64,000 nt of DNA from Topomyia yanbarensis (lineage: Eukaryota > Arthropoda > Insecta > Diptera > Culicidae): NCBI RefSeq assembly GCF_030247195.1, contig NC_080672.1, positions 368,458,271 through 368,522,270 on the forward strand. Direction: 5' to 3'. Each line of letters begins with the position of its first letter. The first letter of the stretch is position 1. This document shows positions 42,832 through 55,756 of this stretch, piece by piece. The position numbers were made by a program, and so were the translations under genes. Below the pieces are notes generated by a model. It was not told the origin of the DNA and made no database searches. It was given only the letters and a program-made list of their open reading frames with translations.

Positions 42832-43779
42832 ATTAAACAAACAATGTTTATTCAAGAGTAATATTTAAAAAGGGCGTATGAGATCTTGAATGCACTACTT
42901 TCAATATATATTGTTCGAAAATCGCTATTTGTGCAGCAAAACTATATGATAGCGAGTTCTAGGGAATTAATTCTTCTGTGTGAATATTTTTTGTCGAAAT
43001 TTTTTAAAAGAAAACCAAAAAAATGTTAAAAGCTACAAAAAATGTTAAACAATACAAATACATTGTTAAATCAAAAAAAAAGTTAAAAGGTACAATTACA
43101 AAAAACAATGAATTTTTTTGTTAACGAAAGCTTACAAACTGAAGAAACTGTAATTATTAGGAAGTTATTAATAAGAAAAATTTTCTTAACTTCCAATATG
43201 CTTCTAAATTTATTAGTATTTGCCAGTCATAAATGTAATTTTCTTATACAATATTAATACTAAATATCATTTCGAAGCAAAATGCGTACGTTTACCACGC
43301 GGTTTTTGGCCTCATTAATTTTTAATAATCGATGCCAGGATTCGAAGGATTTCTTCACCATCCTATAATGCTCTTTTAAGTTCAATATCCGAGCGCTCGA
43401 ACAGCTTTGCCATTCAGCTAGTGAGCGAGATCGGTCTGAAATCAGCAAGTCCAGAGTAGTTGCAATTGGAGTATGGCATAACTATAGCGGTCCGCCAGCC
43501 AACGATAAAGACGCTCCTGCACCAAACAGCATTGAAAATCTCGAGGAGTGTTATCTTTCAGAACGCGGAAGTCATTGGAGAGCCGAAAATAGCAAGCCAT
43601 GTTGAGACACTTCGCTCTTTGTCGAGAGCCCGCAAAAGCTCATTCAGAGTGCGGTTGGTGTTGTATATATCATTGGTATCGGGTGAGTGATTCACGCGTT
43701 GCCGTTCCGCTCGTACCTACGCTTGAAAGGATAGAAGATAAATCGAGATCGCCAATCTTTCGCAGTAGTGTGTTACGGT
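42832..43779. other. No gene recognised
   Basis: A-rich to 43200. 43270-43700 is GC-richer with short open frames on both strands and may be the upstream remnant of the LINE relic that follows, but no motif is clear. Confidence 0.35.
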
Positions 43780-44390
43780 GCGGTGTGTGGTTTATTTTCC
43801 AAAAGATTCGTGACACTGTACTAGTTGATGCTCATGTTGAATCATTGACGTCTATTGTTGCGATGACACAACCAATTGGCGAAATCATGATTCTTGACGA
43901 TTTCAACCTCTCTGCAATAAAGCGGCAATCTGCTCATAACGGGTTTGTACATTCCGATCCCGAAGAATCCGTTTTTCATCCTGGTAGCATCAATCTTTTG
44001 AATAGTTATAGTACGGTCCCACTTCTACAGATGAAGGAGAACGACCTGATTTTGGATATATGCTAAGTTAATGCTAAAGATCAGTCACAGAATTTGTCAA
44101 TTGATCTCATCCCACTAGTAAAGTAAGTTCGTTATCATCAGACCTTACATCTCACACTCGAAGACCAAGACCATGAGCTTCTCGAACCACGCACCTAAAG
44201 TGTGTGCCGGACGATTACAGTGGCATTTTGAACATTTTACGGAACATTAACTGAGATTCTGTGCTTTGCCCCCTGCCATACGACGGAAAGAGCAGCATTA
44301 CGAACGTCTAGCAAACGCCGCACCTTGTCGCCAAGAGCTCATTGTGTCAAACTCAATCACGATTTTATAAAACTGAATAGATTTTGTTTT
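43780..44390 (+). pseudogene. CR1/jockey-type LINE endonuclease relic
   Basis: An APE-endonuclease fragment is readable as GEIMILDDFNLSAIKRQ (GDFNLP-type motif with Gly to Asp), then LLNSYSTVPLLQMKENDLIL (the LLxxxxxxxLxQ.N..N.LDL pattern) and DLIPLVK..RYHQTLHLTLE. Several stops and frame changes follow; a later basic segment (about 44270-44340) fits the linker before RT. Old, truncated, non-functional. Confidence 0.65.
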
Positions 44391-45472
44391 TCAAACCATC
44401 AATGAAAAATGCAACGTTGGCTAAAATCAGATAAATTCGCCAATGAGCAGCGGAAAGAAACCGGTTTGCCTTCTACAATATTTTTGAGTGATTAAGTTGG
44501 GAATAATTCACAAACTATCTATAAACTGTGCGCTTCTAAGTTTGCAATTGTGTCTGTCGATGAGACTGTCCTCGCGGCAGATGTACATCGCTACTAACTG
44601 CAAGCGCCTTATTCATCTCTGATCTTCTATCAGGACTCATCGATTCTCTAGCATTACTAGAGTGAATCAACATTCAAGTAAGTTCTAAACAATCACGCGG
44701 AAACGTTCTACTGAGAGTGCCTTTCGGACGCCGAATTTTCGACGTCCAAACTCCGACATTGGGTTTTAAACTTCGGAATGACGACGTTGGATTTTTGAAG
44801 TCAGAATTCCGATGTTGCGTTTCTCACACCGGATTTTTAACGTCAAAAATTCGAAGCATTTCCGACATCAGTAATTCTACTTCAAATTTTCGTCGCTTAA
44901 AATCCGACGTTTGAGTTCTGGCGTCGAAAAGCCGACTTTGAAAATCTGACATCGTAAATCCTACGTTGGAATCGGGATCTTTAGGTTTGTGCTGTTTACG
45001 GGATTTTCTGATGCAGATTAGTACTGTGAGTTAATGTTGATATGTTTTATAGAGGAATTTCGGTTAAGTAATTAAAGCACGTGTGATCAGTTTGGAGGTA
45101 CGGACTAAAAGAGATCGACTCTGCCTTTTCTGCTGACCACTACTACACATTTGCCATAATAGATGTACTGATCCTGTTCTATTACTACCGTACATAATAA
45201 TTTTATAGCATCGAAAGAGATTCATCCTATTAGGTGAACACAACAAATATCTCAATCCTTTTTCTATTTCCAATTCCGAAACTAATGAAAAAACATTTTT
45301 AGTTTGTTCCATTTTATGACAAAAACACATTCAAACACATACGACTTGCACGACTCTATAGGTTGCCTCATCACAGCTACCATAGTTTGCAGATGAAACT
45401 TGGGATTTCAAGCTGCTAGTGGATTGCAAAAGTACCAGATCATGCTGTGTGGAGTGCTGCAGTCAGAAAATA
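44391..45472. repeat. Degenerate short-period repeat 44725-44965, otherwise no gene
   Basis: About ten imperfect repeats of a phrase like (T)CCGACGT(T)GGATTTTT(G)A, alternating with its near-inverse TTCGACGTC/TGACGTCAAAA, at spacings of roughly 20-30 bp. The remainder is unassigned. Confidence 0.5.
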
Positions 45473-46735
45473 ATAAACTAGTTTACAAAATAAAAATAAA
45501 AATCTGAACTTCAATGCAAAATTGCGTGCTGAATCTGAAAATGAGGTCCAAAAATTTTACAGTAGAACAGTTTTCGAGTTACAGTGAAAAAATTAATTTT
45601 ACCTTTTAAATTGAAAGTACGTTCAGTAAAATCCAAATATCTTCGGTTGTGGTTCATCGATAAGAAATATTATTATGTTGAATTAAAGGTAATTGAATGC
45701 GCTTTCGATACTTAGAACATTTTGTTTTAGTGCGACCACTGGTTCTGACGTCATTTACGAATCTATTGAACTTTTTCTTAATTTTTCGCCATTTTTTAAA
45801 GAAAAATGAGTGTGTGATCAATATTTTCGGAAAGATAAAGCAATCCTAAAAATTAAATTTTTGTGGGAAATTAAAGCCTACTAATAACCAATGAAAATAA
45901 GCACTTGTTAGTTTAAATCCGATAAAAATTGCGAAAGTCATTCAATTTTTTGTAAAATGCCAAATTTTGTGTTTCTCTGGGTCAACTTATTGTTATCAGA
46001 AGTCCTTAATCATTTGGATAAACGAGTTCGAATATTACCCCACATTAAATTATTTCAAAATTCTTCCATTTACTTGTTTAACAGAATTCTGACAGAGAGT
46101 CCCTTATATATTAATAAACAAGCCCGGAATCGAGACGGTTCAATAAGTTGGCTCAGAGAAACACAAAAATTGCCCTTTTACAAAAAAATTGAATAACTTT
46201 CACAATTTTCATCGGATTTAAACTAACAAGTGCTTATTTACATTGGTTATCAGCAGGCTTTAATTTCCCATAGAGGGTGGGCGTAGCGTAGTTGGTAAAT
46301 CGATTGCCTTGTACGCAACGCACCTGGGTTCGAGTCCCGACCCCGCACATAGGGTTAGAAATTTTTTTCTTAAGAGATTTTTCTAACCCGAGGAGGCGAA
46401 TGACCTTAAGGTTAAAAACTCTATAATTGAAATAAAAAAAATTCCCATAAAAATATGATTTTTGGGATTGCTTTATCTTGCCGAAAATATTGACCACACG
46501 CTCTTTTTGGTTCAAGATACGACGAAAAATTAAGAAAAAGTTCAATAGATTCGTAAATAACGTAAGAACCAGTAGTCGCACTACAACATTAACTTAATTT
46601 TAAAGGAAAAATTATTTTTTTCACTGTAACTCGAAAACTGTTCTACTGTAAATTTTTTGGACCTCATTTTCGATTTTACATTGAAAATGACCACTAGCTT
46701 ATTTAGTTCAGAAATGGTGTAAACTAGTGTAATTA
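45473..46735. mobile_element. Foldback element (1.26 kb)
   Basis: Long inverted repeat over almost its whole length. TTTACAGTAGAACAGTTTTC (45558) pairs with its inverse at 46627-46650. TTTACGAATCTATTGAACTT (45757) pairs with 46540-46560. AAGCACTTGTTAGTTTAAAT (45899) pairs with 46218-46236. TTTTGTGTTTCTCTGGGTCA (45963) pairs with 46150-46168. The loop is about 45990-46140. A SINE is inserted in the right arm. Non-coding. Confidence 0.85.
46275..46440 (+). mobile_element. tRNA-derived SINE (family B), copy 2
   Basis: Better-preserved copy of the SINE at 17037: GGGCGTAGCGTAGTTGG (box A), GGTTCGAGTCC (perfect box B, 46327-46337), tail with GAATGACCTTAAGGTTAAAA, ending in an A-rich run. Flanked by TTCCCATA on both sides (46266-46273 and 46442-46449), a likely target duplication. 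The left foldback arm (45870-45880) retains the uninterrupted site. Confidence 0.88.
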
Positions 46736-48564
46736 GGGTTTAAAAATAATATGAGGGTATTCGTAAGAACACCCACTATCAATACATATTAAGGTTATAC
46801 ACAAAATTGGAACTCAAAAAATCGAAAAAAAATTATTGAATATTCTGAAAGTACACACTTTTCAAAATATCTGTGCGAAATTTCATCCAAATCGGAGTAC
46901 TAGATTTCAAACTACAGCCGTTCGCAGTACGCTGGTTCTTCCGCGTATGAAGTTAACACAAAACTTTAAACGCAATTGAGTAGTTTATGTCGTTTCTGCT
47001 TACGTTTTATGATAGGGTGCGTTTTTCCATATTTTAAACATCTTGCGGCAATATACATGAAACTAGAGCTTCTTTATGACGACACATAGATGTCCGTACC
47101 ATAAAATATTCTCGTCCCAGTAAATTACATTCGGAATGAGATTTGGAATATGGGCTGATTTATGATGGAATTCCAACCGAAGGCAACAACCAATCCTGAA
47201 TGAATCGGTTTTCGAATCGGTTGTTACATTTGCGCTTAAATTCTAAAAGAAAACATTCCAATTGCGATGAGTAGGGAATCTGCTGTCAAAACGAGTGAAG
47301 CAGAGAGTTGTGAGAGAAAGAGTTTCAACTTTTCTTGGTGGAAACCAATGAGTAAAATGTATGGGCGCAAGCAGTTTTTTTAGATTTTATATAAAAATTT
47401 TCAAGTAAGTATCTAAATAAACTTCTACAAACTGTTCCCATATTTTTTCTGCATCAAATGTGTATACATTTTACAACCACAATATTATAGTTTCTCCAAA
47501 ATCCCAAGTTTCAATATCTTTCCCATACATTTAAATTGACCATAGCCACCACTGAAGCAGTGCCATCTCTTAAATATTTCCATGAAAGTATTACCTAATT
47601 ATCTCGGAACCAAGTTGTTTGAAAAGTACCGTTGCGGTGAACGTGATATCGCAAAAACTATTCATCCGATCTTCATAATTTTTTTTGAATTGCTTGTATT
47701 TACATTCTCGTGCACTTGAACGGTTCTTTTTTCATCCAAAAAATTTTGATTCTTTGTCATGAATTTTTGTTTAAAATTTTGAACAGCACAAAACTCAATT
47801 TTTTTGTCAAAATTCTTTTTTTTGCAGGAAAAACATTTTTTCTTGGAAATCTGATCAGTTCAAGTACACCACAATACATTTTTATTCGATAATCTTTTTA
47901 CTTTTTTGATTTCACCGCAAACCTCTGCCAAAAAACTCGATACGTAGGATGGGCCATAACTCCGCCAACCTTCAATATTTTTTTTAATTCAACTTGTTTT
48001 TTCAAACTTCGATAGCACTACCAACGAGCTGTCTTTTGCTTTTAAAAAAAATGCATAAAGCGCTTTAAAAAATTACGAACTTAGCTCACTTTTTCGCTAC
48101 AACTTTGTATATAACCCCTTAAAAACTGACACAATTTTTCCAAATTAAAGATCCCTATCTCTATTGAATTCCAGCATCGGAATGTCAATATCGTAAAACA
48201 GACGTCGTGAATACGGCGACGAAAATCCGTCCCATCCATCGCCAAATTACGGCTATGTAATCGGCTAAATGCTTTTGCATATTTTTTTCCGAATATACCA
48301 ATTCAGTAAAACAGAAAACTACGAAGTTATTTCAGTTTCAAGTCGGACTACCAATGGATCATCGGGAGTGTATATAAAATAAATGATTTTTGCCGCCTTA
48401 AGGGGTCCTCTTATATAATTGTGAAAAAAGTACTTAATGTTTGATAATTTTTATATTGAAGTATTAAAATGACAGACATGTGCGCCATTCTGCAAAATGT
48501 TTATAAGGTCTCAACTATAAAATAAAAATTTTCTAGTGTAAGGTGTCGAAAATGGCGCCATATT
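46736..48564. other. No gene recognised
   Basis: AT-rich, T-run-rich DNA without recognised boundaries. Short phrases typical of old repeats (for example GCGAAATTTCATCCAAATCGG) are present, but no partner copy was found in the window. Confidence 0.35.
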
Positions 48565-48910
48565 ATTTCACTAATGGGAACATTATACCTCGTATTTCTT
48601 TGTAAGAAAAGACGGCTGTCAATTTTTGTCAATTCATTTTATTTAAATCCGTGACACGGTTCATGGTAGTTTGACAAATTAATGCTAATAATTTCATTAT
48701 GCGACAAAACGTTAATATAGATATAGAAGTGTGGTCTATCAGAAAATGCGAAAAATATATGAAACGCCGTTTTATACATGTGATATTTTCATTTTAAAAA
48801 TCATTTCAAGCGGTGAATTTCATTTTGTCATAATCTTTGATATATTTTTTGATAGAATTGAAGATATCAGTTCATTTACTTCACTTTAGAAAACCATGGG
48901 TTATAATGGG
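48565..48910 (+). mobile_element. TTAA-target MITE, diverged partial copy 3
   Basis: Matches the 3' two-thirds of the element at 6455-6968 in the same order: CTAATGGG...ACCTCGTATTTC; TTCATTATGCGACAAAACGT; TCTATCAGAAAATGCGAA; TTTTTTGATAGAATTGAAGA; end GGTTATAATGGG. It ends at TTGA instead of TTAA, and the left terminus is not recognisable. Older than copies 1 and 2. Confidence 0.75.
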
Positions 48911-49035
48911 TTGAACCAAATAATACTCATATTATTTAATTTAATTGCTTGTGTCTGATTTTCGATAAAAAAAACTTACTTTCAAGGATCATATTTTAGA
49001 AATCCAAGCAAAAAAGCAACTAATACATAAAATGT

Positions 49036-49300
49036 GTGTACTTGAATTCTAGGATCTGGCTAAAGAACAATTTGTTGATTTATAAACAAATATTTAGACC
49101 GGCAATGCTATATGTAGGACCCATTTGGGTAAGTTGTTGTGCTACCAGGAAGAAAACGCTTCGAAGGATTCAGAACGAGATTAGTTTGAAACGTGCTTCC
49201 TGGTATAGTACAAACGAGTTGCACAGATTCGCAAATTATGGCGAGCAGTATTATAAACAATCATCAATTACAATCATCAATTGCAACGATTAGCTCTATT
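49036..49300 (+). pseudogene. Jockey-type LINE RT C-terminal relic
   Basis: Encodes LIYKQIFRPAMLYVGPIWVS and RRIQNEISLKRASWYSTNEL, the post-RT thumb region of jockey-type elements (IYK.IxRPxxxY...W; LQRxQNKxLRxxxxxPWY). It then decays at LHRFANYGEQ. 5'-truncated. The following ~120 bp look like its 3' UTR. No start codon and no catalytic motifs, so inactive. Confidence 0.75.
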
Positions 49301-51636
49301 TATAGTTTATCAATTGGTTTTTATGATTTAAAGTATTAGAAGATTGCCTGCATCTCCTCGACACTTATTATCTTACTTCGAATCTACCATATCAGAGATA
49401 AAGATAATAAACATCTAGCCTAACTTAGGTAATGTCTGTCCATAGGGAAGCAGCCAATCCGAATAATAATATGTATGTATAGTATACATTACTTCATATC
49501 CGCTATTCTGGCACCTATGTATCCGCCGTTACTTTATGCCGCAACAAATTTCCCCTTGGCGCAGGTCGCATCAATCCACGGCCCGAATGAACACCCATCG
49601 CATCGCACCGTTACGCGACGTCGCACGCAACACCGGTAAGAAGTATCACAACACACACCGGACTGCCATCAACCGCAGCATCAGTTTCGAAACCAAGCAA
49701 ACCATGCTCCCCATGGACTGATCGGTGGCTTTTCTAGCTTGAAAATGAACACCGTTTTAAGCGCGGAAAGCCGGCGAGAGCGAATCCGTCGAATGCAGCT
49801 GACTGGTGTTCATTCGGAGCACACTTTCCACTTCCACTTTGGCGAGACTTGGGGCACATGGGAATGAGTTTGCCAAATCGCGCTCGAGTCAGTTGCTATT
49901 CGGCATTCGGCACTATAACAGCTTTTGGCTTTCGAGAGCGGTCTCCGGTACCGGTTTTTTTGTCTTATTTTCTTGAACGGTTAGCAAAGTGTAGTTTGGA
50001 AGTTTTCTGGCAGCATCAGCTGACTGGCGGTCGGTTCGCGTTTTCGATCAGTGCTAATTTTCACGCAGTGTTGCTGCTGAGAAATAGGGTCTACTTAGAT
50101 ACCAGGCGGCTCCAGTGCAGTGCTACAAAATTCAGTGTTTTGTGACAACAATCATTGCGAAAAGTTTGGTTAAGCTGTGCAGCGGTACGAGGATTTGTGA
50201 ATTTTCGAAAAAAGTGGTGATCTAACCCAAAAATCCTAAAGCGAATTTGATGCTTGCAGCGAATTGAAGAATTAACTGATCGTGAGGGCGTTGCGAAGGA
50301 TACTGGTTTTGTGCATCCAGTAACTGTTGAGCTGTCAGTTACATGTGAGTACTGATACGTTAAAAGGTGAGAGAAATTACTCTGAATAAATAAAATATAA
50401 ATAGGATAATCATAAGCAAATTCACGAAAACAGGTTTAAAATTAATACAGCACAATTTTAATCGAACAACCGTTAAACATACGCCGTGCTTCAAAAGTGA
50501 TGCAACAACATTTTGCAAAAAATCCAACAATTTGCAAATATTCCAACAAATTGCTTTTTGACAAATTTGTAGACGCAACATTCCAGATTCAGGAAAAAAC
50601 TTAAAGCGCTATTCGGAATAACGATTCAACAGTTTATCAATTAAGTGGTTTGTAGATTTGGTAAAGAAAAATCAAAAAAATTAAGGACAACTGAAAATAA
50701 AAATTTATTATAACTCTAGTTCCAATGCTCAAAAATGAAAGGATGAAAGTGACAGATACTAGTTTTCCTACAATGAGAATACATTGGAAAGACATTATTA
50801 CTAAAATGAAGAAATAAATCAAAGAGAATTTTTAAATATTGGGTTTGAATCTAACAGTTCGACAGTTATTCAGAAAATAACTGCTGCCATGGATACTTGA
50901 GACACTGGATTTTGTCACATGAATTATTGACAGCCTAAAGTACTAAAATTAGTGCTGTCAGCCTTGGATTTAAAATCAGAAGAAATTATCAATTACTGCT
51001 TAAAGAATGTTGTCATAATATTTATTTATGCCAAATACGGGGTGGAAAACCGAATATATCATGACTGTGTTCCGATTGTACACCACCGTAATGTTTTTTT
51101 CGAACCGCGCAGATGGAAGATCACGCTCCACTACTTCAAACAAGGAGTCTAAAAGTCATATTTCATTGTACAAAGCGATTCAAAGCTATCTGTGTCGAAT
51201 CCGACAATAAAAGGATGCGCTGTTGAACTCGGATTATTTTTCTGACACCCTGCGAAAAAACACATAAATGTTCATTGATTAAACACAGCTCAGGTTTTTC
51301 TAATTCTCGAACTTTTATCAAGGTTAGAAATTTCCTGAGAAAGTTTTAAAAACCATTATGCTTGTAGAGTCTTTAATCCTAGAACGTTCGTTGCACTTGC
51401 GATTTCCATCCTACACGCAGAATTTTATTTATGCATCGATAGCATACTTTTCTAACTGCCTAGCGTTTATTCTGCTGTAAATTTTATGTATTGGACATAT
51501 TTGGTCTATCCACTCATTGAATGCTTACTAGAAGTATATGCATGAAAATTAAAATGAAATATAAAAATCACAGCAGGAGAAAAGAGACGGAAATAGAAAG
51601 TATGCTGCTAACTATGCATATTTTTGTTTCTCAGTG
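49301..51636. other. No gene proven; GC-richer island 49540-50350
   Basis: 49540-50350 is non-repetitive and GC-richer. It contains initiator-like TCAGT motifs (49888, 50048) and ends at CAGTTACATGTGAGTAC, a plausible splice donor (50345). It could be a non-coding first exon and promoter of a host gene on the plus strand. Against this, there is no TATA or DPE in register and no ORF with domains. 50360-51636 is AT-rich and unassigned. TAGAACGTTCGTTGCAC near 51379 resembles the TIR starting at 51639. Confidence 0.3.
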
Positions 51637-52349
51637 TAGAACGTTGCGTTGGGGTACAAACATACCCCACGCGTTTGATCGCAATTTTCGCAAGTAAAAA
51701 TGCAAACAAAAGAAATGTATATCATTTTCTTCGTTTGCAAAAAAAAACTGTGTAAGTGAAAGTACGGAATGTATTGAATCAATAATACATTAACTGGCTT
51801 GAACGAAAAAAATTGCGGTTTTGATTTTTTTCACAAAAACGAATTGCGAATTTGCGAATTTTGAACCGATTAGAAAAAAAGCAATGATTCTAAAAGTCCA
51901 AAGAATGGTCTAAAAACGGTATGAAATGGAATTTCGATATTTTTGAAAAAAAAAGTGCAATTATTTCGAAGAGAAAAAAGTGCAATTATTTGGAAGTCGG
52001 GTTTTGGAAAATACCACGAAATGGGGTGGAAACTGAAATGAAAAAATATTTCTGACCAGTAATAGATTGGTAACATGCAACGGTATTGTTACAGCAGTTA
52101 CATTGCGCAAATTATACTTGCTAGCCATTGTTTTGAAAAACTAAAAAATAAACAATAAAACAATAAAAGTCAGCAAAAGTAAGAACAATTTGTTTTATAC
52201 TTCAAAATTAAATTAAATTAATTGAATAAATGATTGAAAACGATTATACAATACTAATTGTTTCTTACGTTTTGCTACTAGTAAACTGGTATTGTCACGA
52301 ACCACTGACAGCACGAAACCTGACGAAAAGCTGACGGCAACCGTACACT

Positions 52350-52367
52350 GGGGTACAAATGTACCCC
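52350..52367. repeat. Perfect palindrome GGGGTACAAATGTACCCC
   Basis: Apart from its central AAATG/CATTT asymmetry, this is a perfect palindrome shared with the element ends at 51651 and 55722. Confidence 0.8.
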
Positions 52368-52374
52368 ATGTCAA

Positions 52375-52655
52375 CTCTGACACCTGCTTCCACGAACGCT
52401 ATAAGAAAATTGGCTATACCACCTTTTCCTACTCTTACTTACTTGATACTTGATGGGCAACCATTCGCTTCGTTGAATCTACGCCGAGTGAAGCATTCTC
52501 CTCCACTGGACCCGGTCCTGGGCCAATCTCTTCCAGTCACATCGTGTACGCGGCCTGCCACGGAGTCATCGGCCTCTTCCCGGTTCTATACTGAATATTA
52601 TCTTCGCCTGTCGTTCTTCCGGCATTCGTGCCACATGACCGCAGCCTGCCGTTTT
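52375..52655 (-). pseudogene. RTE-type LINE C-terminal relic
   Basis: The minus strand reads NGRLR..., GHVARMPEERQAKIIFS and GRPRTR, then a Trp/Arg-rich end (QDRVQWRRMLHS). This is the C-terminal GHVxRM...RRGRPRTRW signature of RTE-clade LINEs. Contains frameshifts and a stop. It is separated from the rest of the RT (54469-55700) by an inserted element, so the two pieces may be one original copy. Confidence 0.7.
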
Positions 52656-52968
52656 TGAAGTAGAATACTTCTAACGTTTCAATATAGGGGTCCCGTTTCA
52701 AAGTTTCTGCTGAGATATTTTCCCAGTCTTCAAATGCGAATAACTTCTGTTGTACTGATCGAAATCGCTATATTTTTGCACTATCTGATCGGAAATATGT
52801 GCACGTATATTGTATTTGATTACGTAAAATGTACGATTACTATAAATAACAAAAAAAATGTATTTTGAGAAAGTGGTAATTATCAGCGCTGATTGATCCG
52901 TACAATTCAACCAAGCAGCGAGCGTTGCTACGACTGCCTCTTTGCCATCCAATGAACCGTGACACACG

Positions 52969-53001
52969 TATAAAAGCAGCGCATAAGAAAAAATCGTCAG
53001 T
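52969..53001 (+). promoter_or_regulatory. Candidate RNA polymerase II core promoter
   Basis: TATAAAAG (52969-52976) is followed 30 bp later by the arthropod initiator TCAGTTTG (A at 52999), the canonical TATA-to-start distance. A CCAAT sits upstream (52948). No convincing ORF follows in the next 300 bp. It may drive a non-coding RNA, belong to an LTR, or be the remnant promoter of the inserted element. Confidence 0.5.
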
Positions 53002-54112
53002 TTGCTTTCTGACCTCGTAGTAGGTAGTTGCTACGTTCCGTCAGCTCGAAGCAATATATTCCATGACTGTCGCCAGGCATCATTTCAATGATGTACAGGC
53101 GCCAGATTTATGTATACAATGAACATATACCACAGAAAAAACAGAACGCTCTTTCTTTCGGAGCTAAATAAACGAATTTCAAGGCGATGGGGTGGTTGGA
53201 TGCAAGAGACCGCGCTCTCTTGCTTTTTCAATTATGTGTGGCGTTCTCAAATAAATTCACAACGGCGCGCGCTCCAGCTGCGGAGGAGTGTGCTCTTTTA
53301 TTAGTTTTCTTCTAGCAAGCGGTAGTGTGGCTGCGATTGACGTTTTGAAGAAGATTATGTTGGTTTGTTGAATACTCATAGAAGTTTCTGCCGATGGTTT
53401 GATACTCGGGGAAAACTGGGAAAACGTTTTACGTATCATCGTATATGTTGCTATAAACACAGTTTTATAACGATCCGCAGAACCAGATTAATTGTATAAC
53501 ATGTGCATAACGGGATTTTCATTTTACTTATTTTGTTTGAGAATTTCACCGCACTACAAGTGAAATGCTCCGTTAAAAGTAATGTCCTGGTACTACATTT
53601 GTTGTCGGTTATTATCATGCGTGACAATTGCAGGGTTATTGTGAAGAAACCTGGTTGGTTAAGGTTTGAATATATATATATTTTTATAGGACATTCGCCT
53701 GAACTCACTAATGCTGACATTCCACGCGCAAGTGCCCTTCTACTGGCTTTGAACTGTGGAGTGAGTTTAACTTCCAGTGAGTCCAAATAGTATTTGTTAT
53801 CCGATTTGGTTCTTAATTTATTTTATTAGTGCATGTCATGCTTTAAAGTGGCCTATTTCTAAAATAAAGCAGCTAGACGAATGCCTTTTGATCCCACTAT
53901 ACATATGTGCAATGAAATATTTAATAATGTGGTTAGTAAAGGTAGTACTATCCACTTGAAAAATAATTTCCCACTGGAAACTTGGGAGCAAACCTAGCAG
54001 TTCAATTTTGCCACACATGTGTCTCGGGTTGACGTTTGCAAATTTCGAGGTAGGGCCGAAATTTCATTTGCATAAACGCATCGCAAGTGATATACGTGTA
54101 GGTAATGCATAT

Positions 54113-54375
<263 letters not shown>

Positions 54376-54468
54376 CAGAAATACCTGATAGCTGAATTTA
54401 ATGCAACCATGCAGAAGATAGTAAAAATTACAGCATTCGAATTACCAACCTAAGTGTATTCTACTTCA

Positions 54469-55700
54469 CTTCGGTTGTGTCTCTGACATTACCTATCCAT
54501 CTTTTTTTTATTAGCTTGACAATATCCCCTCCTTTATATACTGGGTATAACTCGTGATTCATGCGCCGCCGCATGATGCCATTTTCTCCTTTACCGCCGA
54601 GTATTGTTCGAAGCACCTTACGTTCGAAGACACCGAAAGCTCGACGATCAACTTCCTTTAACGTCCACGTTTCATGGCTGTACAAGGCAACCGGAACTAT
54701 CAATGTCTTGTACAACGCGAATTTAGTCTTCGTCTGCAAACTACGGGACTTCGGCTGGCTACGAAGTCCGTAGAAAGCCCTATTTGCAGCTGCAAGACGC
54801 CGTTTCACCTCGCGGGTAACATCATTATCGCACGTCACTAGAGTTTCAAGGTACACAAATTTTTCCACTACTCCAAATTTATCACCACCTAACACCACTT
54901 CACCACCAACATCACTATTGGACCCACGTATTCTTCAAGCTATCATATACTTCGTCTTGCTGGTGTTGATTGTGAGACCAATTCTTGCTGTCTCCTTTTG
55001 AAAAGGCACGAATGCCTCTTCCACGGTCGATTCCAATAATATCAATATCGTCCGTAAATCCTAGGAGCTTATGCGAACGAGTGACGATGGTACCGTTCCT
55101 TTGCACGTCTGCTCTCCTGATGGCACCTTCAAGAGCAATGTTGAACAGCAAGTTTGACAGCGCATCATCCTGCTTCAATCCGTCTAAGGTTACGAAGGAC
55201 GTCGAAATCTCATCCGAAACCCGAACACTTGATTTCGATCCATCCAGCGTTGCACGAATCAGCCTAATCAGCTTCGTCAGAAAACCATGTTCTACCATTA
55301 TCTGCCAAAACTCGTTTCTTTTCACTGAATCGTACGCCGCTTTGAAATCAATAAACAGATGGTGTGTCTGCAAGTTGTATTCCCGGAATTTATCTAGGAT
55401 CTGTCGCAGAGTAAACATTTGATCCGTTGTTGATCGGCCTTCACGAAAACCATCTTGGTATTCGTCGACGAAAGACTCCAACGGCCTCAATCTGTTGAAC
55501 AGAATACATGACATAATTTTGTACGCCAAATTGAGGAGCGATATTCCTCGATAATTGGCATACTACAGTCTGTGCCCCCTTTTGTATAAGGTACAAATGA
55601 GGCCCTCTAGCCAGTCAGCAGGTAGTTCTTCCTACTCTTACTAGGATCTAAATAATTATGGTTAGGCTCCCAGGTCGGTAAAGGCCGAATTTTCGTCTTC
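54469..55700 (-). pseudogene. RTE-type LINE reverse-transcriptase relic
   Basis: Minus-strand pieces in order: LPADWLEGLI and NYRGISLLN (55690-55540); GFREGRSTTDQMFTLRQILDKF; LFIDFKAAYDSV (motif A, Asp kept); GLKQDDALSNLLFNIALE (motif B); GFTDDIDIIG (motif C, both Asp kept). After a frameshift near 54950 come VYLETLVTCD and LYKTLIVPVALY...ETWTL, then FERKVLRTI and MRRRMNHELY. These fit the RTE clade. Stops and frameshifts make it non-functional, though the core is still easy to read. Confidence 0.88.
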
Positions 55701-55756
55701 AAACTGCTCCAAACGAGGCGTGGGGTACATTTGTACAACAGTGCAACGTTCTAGGG

